64,000 bases of DNA. Source: Candidatus Leptofilum proximum. Lineage in GTDB: Bacteria > Chloroflexota > Anaerolineae > Promineifilales > Promineifilaceae. Below, piece after piece: positions 58,293 to 64,000 of the stretch. The stretch lies in the NCBI GenBank assembly GCA_016710325.1, contig JADJXK010000001.1, forward strand, positions 1,178,001 through 1,242,000, in the 5' to 3' direction. Within the stretch, counting starts at the first letter, position 1. Every line of letters begins with the position of its first letter. The translations under genes were made by a program, and so were the position numbers. Under the pieces are notes generated by a model, which saw only the letters and a list, made by a program, of their open reading frames with translations, made no database searches and was not told the origin of the DNA.

Positions 58293-58976
58293 ATGAGCAA
58301 AACTGTACTGGTTGTCGATGACGAGGCCCGGTTGGTGAACCTCGTGAAGGCCTACCTGGAGCAAGGGGGTTTCCGCGTGGTGACGGCTAAAAACGGCCGT
58401 GACGCCCTCTTCGTCGCCCGCCAGGAAAAACCCGACCTCATTCTGCTGGACATCATGATGCCGGAGATGGACGGCCACGAATTTATGCGCGTGCACCGGC
58501 AGGAACGGCAAACGCCCATCATCCTGCTCACCGCCAAAGTGGAAGAAGACGACAAGATCATCGGCCTGGAACTGGGCGCGGACGATTACGTCACCAAACC
58601 GTTCAGCCCGCGTGAACTGCTGGCCCGGGTGCGCTCTGTGCTGCGCCGCTGCGCTCAACCCGTCGATAACAGTGCCCGCCTGCGCGTTGCGGGCGTTTCG
58701 CTGGATTTGGAGCGCTTTTTGGTAGAGGTAGACGGTGAACGGATTGATCTCACTCGCTCCGAGTTTGATCTGCTGGCCATTTTGATGGGGTCGCCCGGCC
58801 GCGCCTTCTCCCGGCTCGATTTGCTGGACCGGCTGCAGGGCACCACCTTCGAAGGCTCCGAGCGCACGGTGGATGTGCACATCAAAAATTTGCGGGCCAA
58901 AATCGAGCCAAACCCGCGCCAGCCGCGCTATGTGGAAACGGTTTACGGCGTCGGTTACCGCTTTGCCCCGGAGTAA
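58293..58976 (+). CDS. OmpR/PhoB-type response regulator
   Basis: 227 residues: a receiver (1-120; phospho-Asp53 in LLDIMMPE, Lys in VTKPFSP) and a winged-helix DNA-binding domain (about 130-225; LTRSEFDLLAILM, GSERTVDVHIKNLRAK, YGVGYRF). It regulates transcription in response to the kinase encoded next door. The start at 58293 has GGAG six bases upstream; a longer frame upstream runs through the repeat and is not credible. Confidence 0.93.
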   Translation: MSKTVLVVDDEARLVNLVKAYLEQGGFRVVTAKNGRDALFVARQEKPDLILLDIMMPEMDGHEFMRVHRQERQTPIILLTAKVEEDDKIIGLELGADDYVTKPFSPRELLARVRSVLRRCAQPVDNSARLRVAGVSLDLERFLVEVDGERIDLTRSEFDLLAILMGSPGRAFSRLDLLDRLQGTTFEGSERTVDVHIKNLRAKIEPNPRQPRYVETVYGVGYRFAPE

Positions 58977-58979
58977 ACC

Positions 58980-60335
58980 ATGATGCGTTCGCTGGTTTTT
59001 AAGCTGAGTCTGGCCTTTTTGCTGGTGAGCCTGGTGGGCATTGCCCTGGTGTCTTTTTTTGCCGGGCGCGTTTCCTCCAGCGAGTTTAATACCTTTGCCG
59101 AGGCCCAATCGGACAGCGTGTTGATGTCTCAGTTGGCGAATTACTACGAGGCGACGGGGAGCTGGGACAACCTGAACCGGATTGGCATTGGCGGCGTTGG
59201 GCCAGAGGGTGACCAGACACGGCCGTTTCTGGTCGCAGACGTGGCGGGGAATGTGGTTTTAGGCGGACTGAATCGGGAAGTGGGCGAGCGCGTGCCCCGC
59301 GGCTGGCTCAGTCGTGGCGTTCCTATCGAAGTAAACGACCAGACGGTCGGGCTGGTAATTTTTGCGGAGAATCACATGCGCGGGGGGGCTATGATGCAGC
59401 AGCCTCCGCGTACCGACTTTACCACGCGGGTGAACCGGGCGATTTTTCTGGCGGCGTTGGGGGCAACGGCCGTTTCCCTGATCATTGGTGTGGTGCTGGC
59501 CCGCAGCCTGACCAGGCCGCTGCAGGAGATCACCCAGGCCACCCAGGCGGTAGCCCAGGGCAACCTGGCGCAGCAGGTGCCCGTTCGCTCCGATGATGAG
59601 CTGGGTACGCTGGCCACTTCCTTCAACCAGATGAGCGCCGATCTGGCCAAATCCCGCGACCTGCGCCGCCAGCTGACGGCCGACATCGCCCACGATTTGC
59701 GCACGCCGCTCAGCCTCATCCTGGGCCATGCCGAGGCGCTCAGCGACGGCGTGCTGCCGCCCACTCCCGAAACGTTCGACGTCATCCACGACGAGGCGCG
59801 CCGCCTCAACCGGCTGGTGGAAGATCTGCGCCTGCTTTCTCTGGCTGAAGCAGGCGAACTGCCCCTGGCGGTGCGCCCGGTGCCGCCGCAAAGCTTGCTG
59901 GAACGGGCCGTGGTGGCCCACACGCCCGCCGCGCAGCAAAAGCAGATCGATTTGGCGCTTACCACGCCCCCCACCCTGCCCGACGTGTTGGCAGACCCGG
60001 ATCGCCTGGCGCAAGTGCTGGACAATCTGGTGGGCAATGCGCTGCGCTACACGCCGGAAAACGGCCGTATCCACCTCACTGCGCGGCAAAACGGAACGGC
60101 CGTCCAGCTTCGCGTGCAAGACAGCGGTCCCGGCATGGCTGCTGCCGAACTGGTCCACGTCTTTGACCGTTTCTACCGGGGCGACCGGTCGCGCCAGCGG
60201 CATGAGGGCGGTTCCGGATTGGGGTTGGCCATCGCTAAATCTTTGGTGGAGGGGCATAACGGCCGTATCTGGGCCGAAAGCGCACCGGGACAGGGAGCCA
60301 CCTTCATCATCGAGCTGCCTTTGGCAAATAGCTAA
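58980..60335 (+). CDS. Sensor histidine kinase, partner of the OmpR-type regulator
   Basis: 451 residues. Membrane segments at about 8-30 and 152-176 enclose a 120-residue extracytoplasmic sensor of no known family; HAMP (about 170-225), HisKA with His238 in ADIAHDLRTPL, and HATPase_c (about 330-445: NLVGNALRY, DSGPGM, GSGLGLAI). Three bases separate it from the regulator and GGAG lies before the ATG, so the pair is one operon. A Met/Gln-rich patch (HMRGGAMMQQPP) at 132-143 could bind metal but this is only noted. Confidence 0.92.
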   Translation: MMRSLVFKLSLAFLLVSLVGIALVSFFAGRVSSSEFNTFAEAQSDSVLMSQLANYYEATGSWDNLNRIGIGGVGPEGDQTRPFLVADVAGNVVLGGLNREVGERVPRGWLSRGVPIEVNDQTVGLVIFAENHMRGGAMMQQPPRTDFTTRVNRAIFLAALGATAVSLIIGVVLARSLTRPLQEITQATQAVAQGNLAQQVPVRSDDELGTLATSFNQMSADLAKSRDLRRQLTADIAHDLRTPLSLILGHAEALSDGVLPPTPETFDVIHDEARRLNRLVEDLRLLSLAEAGELPLAVRPVPPQSLLERAVVAHTPAAQQKQIDLALTTPPTLPDVLADPDRLAQVLDNLVGNALRYTPENGRIHLTARQNGTAVQLRVQDSGPGMAAAELVHVFDRFYRGDRSRQRHEGGSGLGLAIAKSLVEGHNGRIWAESAPGQGATFIIELPLANS

Positions 60336-60450
60336 AATGCTATTTCCTTCTCTGTGTCTCCTTCGTGCCCCTCTGTGTTCTTTTTGTCATGTATCAAAAC
60401 GCAAGGAGTTAACATAACGTAAATGGGTGCTGTTTGGCACGCTATTCTAT

Positions 60451-60480
60451 AAGGGGTAGCCAATTTACATACCCCTTTTA
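60451..60480. terminator. Bidirectional terminator
   Basis: AAGGGGTA (60451-60458) pairs with TACCCCTT (60470-60477) around 11 bases, with T/A runs on both sides. It lies between the histidine kinase and the convergent antirepressor gene. Confidence 0.55.
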
Positions 60481-60507
60481 TTCCCAAATTGCACCGTATT
60501 AAGTTCT

Positions 60508-61311
60508 CTAAAACGGGTTGTCACTAGTTTGATTTTGCAGCCACTCATTTAAGAAGGCCATCACTTCATCAAAACGCCGCTGAGGAATAGCTTTGTAGCT
60601 CGAAACAGAAAATTTTCTGTACAGTTCCCCATACACCCCACCAAATTCATTCCGCTTGGTTTTCTTGCCAAGAGCCAATGCCACTGCCTTAACCGCCTGA
60701 GAAATCTGGGCAGCCTGAGCCTCAGTCACATGCTTACCGCCAACGGCCGCTTCCAACTGATCCAGACGTTCACCATGCTCCGTGAGTGTGGTTACGGCCG
60801 TATCTAATCGCGCTTCCATAATCAACTGCTGCCTGGCCATGCGGACTACGGCCATAGCCATCTGGTAGGCTTGCACTGCCGGGGAATCCTGTTTCAGCAA
60901 TGTCTCAATATCAATATCCGTTTCCGTGGTCAAACGGCCGTCCCGAAACGCTTCAGCCAAAACTTTGTAGCATTCACGCTGGTAACGAACAAGGCGATCT
61001 CTAATCTCATCTTTTACCCGGCTGGCATTGATGCCAAATAACCAACCGTTCAAATATTCCAGGGGAAGCGCAACCAATTCCCGGTTTACTTCTCGCGATC
61101 CTTCGGTACGTGTTACACGTACAGTTGCCACGATTTCGGACAAAACCAAATCACGCTCAATTCGATCTGCTTGTCCAGACCACGACAATCCCATCAAATC
61201 GCAAATGGGGCGTATTGGAATTAACACTTGGCCATCCTCCAAGCGAACGGCCGTAATTTCATCATCGTAAAACAACACGGTTTTCTGTTCTACTGGTTGA
61301 ATTGCTGTCAT
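60508..61311 (-). CDS. Phage-type antirepressor (P22_AR_N and ORF6C-like)
   Basis: 267 residues. The N-terminal 120 residues match the P22_AR_N domain: LFYDDEITAVRLEDGQVLIPIRPICDLMGLSW, then a WLFGINASRVKDEIRDRLVRYQRECYKVL helix-rich end; the C-terminal 140 residues are a helical segment like ORF6C. In phages such proteins bind the repressor to trigger lytic growth. No integrase, terminase or repressor gene is near, and the gene has ACGGCCGT octamers like its neighbours, so it is a resident gene, perhaps domesticated. Conserved neighbours cannot be judged from one window. Confidence 0.75.
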   Translation of the reverse strand: MTAIQPVEQKTVLFYDDEITAVRLEDGQVLIPIRPICDLMGLSWSGQADRIERDLVLSEIVATVRVTRTEGSREVNRELVALPLEYLNGWLFGINASRVKDEIRDRLVRYQRECYKVLAEAFRDGRLTTETDIDIETLLKQDSPAVQAYQMAMAVVRMARQQLIMEARLDTAVTTLTEHGERLDQLEAAVGGKHVTEAQAAQISQAVKAVALALGKKTKRNEFGGVYGELYRKFSVSSYKAIPQRRFDEVMAFLNEWLQNQTSDNPF

Positions 61312-61344
61312 ATCACTTTGCCTATAAAAACTTCAAACTACACA

Positions 61345-63573
61345 TTACTCTTGCACGGCGAGGTAGAGCGTTCGCTCTGTGGTGACAAAAACGCGGAGGG
61401 GTGTTTCGGCGATAGCAAAGTCGGTGATCTGGGTGAACAGCTCTTCGCCGTTGGGGCCGGTGGCGCGGTATTGGGCCAGCACCTGCCCGGTCGGTCGGCT
61501 CACCTGGACGATACGGCCGCTTCCCGGATCAGCAACAAAAATCGAGGCGTTTAACCCCCGGCCCACAATCTCTACGGTGGTGGGCGCCACCAGCGGCGTT
61601 TGCAAGCCGTTGGCCAGCACGTCAGATTCGTCCCACTCCAGGCGGCCAGAGCGGGTGTCGTAGTAACGGATACGGCCGTCGCGGTACAGCAGCACCAATC
61701 CCCCATCCTGGCTGAAAATGTCAAAGTCAATCACCTGGTTCAGTTCCGGGTCTTCGGTAAAAGCGATGGTGCGATCGTCCGCGTTGGCCGTAAAGTCGTC
61801 GCCACTGGGGAAATATTTCCAGATAACTCGCGCCCCGATGTCCAAAATATAGAGCCGTTCGTCGAAGGTGGCGATGGCGATGGGCGCCTGCCACTCACTG
61901 GCCAGGTCCAGCGGCACGGCAAAGGTGCTGCCCAGGTTGGGCTGATAGGTCAGCAGCGCACCGTTGCTGTCTAACATCGCCAGCCCGTCGCGGCTGACGG
62001 CGTTGCCCGCAGGCCGCCAGAATATATCAATCACGCTGCCCACAACCTGGTTGCCCACCGCCTGCCCGTTGAAAACCCGCGCCTGCGGTTCCAGCGTCAG
62101 CGGATTGAGGTACGTTTCGTCGGTTTCGTATTCGTAAACCAGCCCATTGCCCTTGTCCAAAATGAAAATGCCGCCATTGAAGCCATCACGCAGCGCCACG
62201 TGAGTGAGGGCGGTGCCTTCGCTGAATTCGTAAAACGGCCGTGCACTCAGCCGGGTCACATCATCCAGCACGTCCAGCCGCTCGCGGGCGATGGCGCGCA
62301 GCTGGGCCACCGTTTCATCGCCGGGGCGTACTTCCGTTTCGGCCTCCACCGCCAGCGCCAGGGCCTCGATATAATACTGCCGCGCCTGGGCTGCGTCTTC
62401 CCCGGCGCCGTCTGCCAGGCTGATGAGCTGACTCATCTCGGCGCGGATTTCCGACAGGCGCTGCACACGCCCGCGTTCCAGGTAGACGCCCGATACAATG
62501 ACGGCAATAAGCACGGGAATAAGGACGGCAATCAGCACGGGCCAGGTCCAGCTGACGGGCTCTTCTTCTTCGATAGGAACGGCCGTTCGCGGCGGGCGCA
62601 GCCGGGCCAACAGTTCAGCCAGCCAGGCGGTGAAGGTAGATAATCCCATCGCCGCCTGCGAACCGGCCCGACGCGCCGTGTGCTCTACCTGCTGCCGGTC
62701 GATGGCTGGCAGGGTGCGAATGTTGTCTCGCGCCGGGGCCGGGCGGCCTTCCCGCATGGGCTGCGGGCGGCGTTCGCTCGTGGTGGCAGGCAGCGAAGTG
62801 GCCGGAAGGTTACGGCGGGGCTGCGGCGTGGGGGCGACCAGCTGTCCTTGGCGCGGCCGGGGCGTTACCACGTCGGGCAAATCCAGCAGCGAATCGTCGT
62901 TAAACTCAATCATCAGCAGCCGGGCCGACTCCTCGGCGACGATGTCGATGAGGGCGTCCAGGCCCGATTCGATGTCGGTGTCCACCAGGGCGTCGCTGAA
63001 GCTGTCTGTGGGCAGGTGGCTGATGCGCGGATCGGCCAGCAGCAGCAGATCGCCCGATTGCAGCCGGTGGTGCGCGTAGCGGATGTCCAGCCCGCTGGTG
63101 CGCCCGAGCGGCGTGATGTGGTCCAGCGGACGCGGCGGCAGCCGTTCGATGCCGAAGTTGTGGCCCAGCAGGGCCAGCGTCTCGCCTGCTTGCAGGGTGA
63201 AAAGTTCACCCTGGCGCAGGACCACGCAGGTCAACCCACCCTCGCGCACGGTTTCCTTGCTGGTGAGGTTGCGCCGCAGCAGCGTCTGGTTGGCAGCCAT
63301 GATGGCGGCGCGCAGGGCAGCGGTGAGGCTGCCGCTGGTGGCATAAAATTTCTGGCTGATGAGATCGAGCAAATCCTGGGTGAGTGCGGCCGTTTCCTCT
63401 GGGTTCCCGCTTAAAGTGAGATGGGCAAACAGGAAATCGCGGCTGCGGCTGCGGGTGGCCTTACCGGGGGGTGGCTGGACGAGGATGCCGGGAACAGTTG
63501 AGTCGGGAGCAACCGTTTGCATTACGCCGTCAACGATGTAAAGTTGGCCTGTCACTGCTTGCAGTTCAGACAT
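61345..63573 (-). CDS. PP2C-like (probably inactive) phosphatase fused to a beta-propeller, membrane-anchored
   Basis: 742 residues. The first 240 residues have the PP2C strand pattern (GGLTCVVLRQGELFTLQAGET, SGDLLLLADPRIS), but the N-terminal metal-site DGMGG is replaced by AHLTLSG and the SDGL near the end by ADPR, so catalysis is doubtful. After a basic Pro-rich linker a membrane segment (about 345-367) and a coiled coil are followed by a beta-propeller of about six blades. This mirrors the kinase-TM-propeller layout of the two Ser/Thr kinases in the window. The protein may act as a pseudophosphatase scaffold in that pathway, which is inference. The start lacks an obvious ribosome site. 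Confidence 0.7.
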   Translation of the reverse strand: MSELQAVTGQLYIVDGVMQTVAPDSTVPGILVQPPPGKATRSRSRDFLFAHLTLSGNPEETAALTQDLLDLISQKFYATSGSLTAALRAAIMAANQTLLRRNLTSKETVREGGLTCVVLRQGELFTLQAGETLALLGHNFGIERLPPRPLDHITPLGRTSGLDIRYAHHRLQSGDLLLLADPRISHLPTDSFSDALVDTDIESGLDALIDIVAEESARLLMIEFNDDSLLDLPDVVTPRPRQGQLVAPTPQPRRNLPATSLPATTSERRPQPMREGRPAPARDNIRTLPAIDRQQVEHTARRAGSQAAMGLSTFTAWLAELLARLRPPRTAVPIEEEEPVSWTWPVLIAVLIPVLIAVIVSGVYLERGRVQRLSEIRAEMSQLISLADGAGEDAAQARQYYIEALALAVEAETEVRPGDETVAQLRAIARERLDVLDDVTRLSARPFYEFSEGTALTHVALRDGFNGGIFILDKGNGLVYEYETDETYLNPLTLEPQARVFNGQAVGNQVVGSVIDIFWRPAGNAVSRDGLAMLDSNGALLTYQPNLGSTFAVPLDLASEWQAPIAIATFDERLYILDIGARVIWKYFPSGDDFTANADDRTIAFTEDPELNQVIDFDIFSQDGGLVLLYRDGRIRYYDTRSGRLEWDESDVLANGLQTPLVAPTTVEIVGRGLNASIFVADPGSGRIVQVSRPTGQVLAQYRATGPNGEELFTQITDFAIAETPLRVFVTTERTLYLAVQE

Positions 63574-63703
63574 GAAAGTATGGCATCCTCATGGTAAAAA
63601 TTATCGACATAAGCATAGCACGACTGTTCGCATGTGACCAACGAGAAACGGCCGTAGCGGACTGCTTTTCTTAACCTTAATCCACGATTTGTTGAGGGCT
63701 CAA

Positions 63704-64000
63704 ATGGCAACCATTAATGTAAATGACATCTCCCTTTATTACGACCAACTGGGTGAAGGCGAACCATTGCTGCTGCTGCATGGCCTGGGGTCAGACGGCC
63801 GTTCCTGGGAATACCAGATTGAGCCGTGCGCCAAACAGTACCGGGTGATTGTGGTGGATGTGCGTGGACACGGCCGTTCCGCCAAACCACCCGGTCCCTA
63901 CAGCGTACCCCAGTTTGCCAGCGACATTTTCGCCCTGCTGGATCAGCTGCAAGTTGACCAATTTCACCTGGCGGGCCTGTCCATGGGCGGCATGATTGGC
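63704..64000 (+). CDS. Alpha/beta hydrolase, 5' part only
   Basis: 99 residues to the window edge: MATINVNDISLYYDQLG, LLLLHGLGSDGRSWE (oxyanion loop), VVDVRGHGRSAKP and the nucleophile elbow LAGLSMGGMIG. This is the classic fold seen in 3-oxoadipate enol-lactonases and related esterases, but the cap and the rest of the triad lie outside. GAGGG precedes the ATG. Contains two ACGGCCGT octamers. Confidence 0.85.
   Translation, partial: MATINVNDISLYYDQLGEGEPLLLLHGLGSDGRSWEYQIEPCAKQYRVIVVDVRGHGRSAKPPGPYSVPQFASDIFALLDQLQVDQFHLAGLSMGGMIG

Overview
The window looks like chromosomal DNA of a free-living, heterotrophic bacterium of the Chloroflexota, probably Anaerolineae-like. This is a tentative call. 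It rests on gene style (Ser/Thr kinases fused to WD40 propellers through Thr-Pro linkers, lamin-tail-domain secreted proteins, multi-PAS hybrid kinases), a fairly high G+C, and intergenic DNA rich in short word-like inverted repeats. No rRNA, tRNA, CRISPR array, insertion sequence or prophage block was seen. The one phage-type gene is an isolated antirepressor at 60508-61311.

Layout. 1-6.5 kb: the 5' end of an esterase, a DUF1992 protein, a CHASE4 histidine kinase with its response regulator, and a large hybrid kinase. 7-13.6 kb: a group-2 sigma-70 factor, a wax-ester synthase/DGAT, an ExoD protein, a membrane molybdopterin oxidoreductase, a PadR regulator and an EamA transporter. 13.7-17.2 kb: an alkyl-DHAP-synthase-like flavoprotein followed by glycerol-3-phosphate dehydrogenase with a C-terminal membrane tail. 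17.2-22 kb: a 1609-residue kinase with seven PAS and two GAF domains. 22-25.9 kb: an FmdE protein, a lipoprotein with a LysM-like end, and an alpha/alpha-barrel protein. 26-31.7 kb: a LacI regulator with two family-3 glycoside hydrolases and two copies of one palindromic operator. 32-39.5 kb: an APH-type kinase and two Ser/Thr kinase-WD40 receptors. 39.6-46.2 kb: an alpha/beta hydrolase behind a regulated promoter, then a minus-strand set (SH3 lipoprotein, HhH-GPD-like protein, histone-deacetylase-like amidohydrolase), then a secreted lamin-tail/metallo-beta-lactamase protein. 46.5-55.9 kb: a glycerol/dihydroxyacetone regulon (DhaR-like activator, GlpF, DhaK, DhaL, GlpK and a DhaM-HPr-EI fusion). 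56-64 kb: a secreted Gly/His-rich protein, TrhO, an OmpR/HK pair, the antirepressor, a PP2C-like propeller protein and the start of another alpha/beta hydrolase.

The glycerol genes form one physiological unit: GlpF imports glycerol, GlpK phosphorylates it, GlpD (15.4 kb) oxidises glycerol-3-phosphate to DHAP, and DhaK/DhaL with the fused phosphotransferase convert dihydroxyacetone to DHAP using PEP. The upstream activator has twin dyad sites in front of a sigma-70-type promoter.

The most striking sequence signal is the palindrome ACGGCCGT. A hand count gives about 110 exact copies in 64 kb against one or two expected by base composition. It occurs inside genes in all three frames and between genes, but is missing from certain genes. 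It resembles the HIP1 octamer of cyanobacteria and is the best candidate here for something undescribed. A second signal is a set of intergenic inverted-repeat families, some of which supply stop codons or share outer arms around interchangeable cores.
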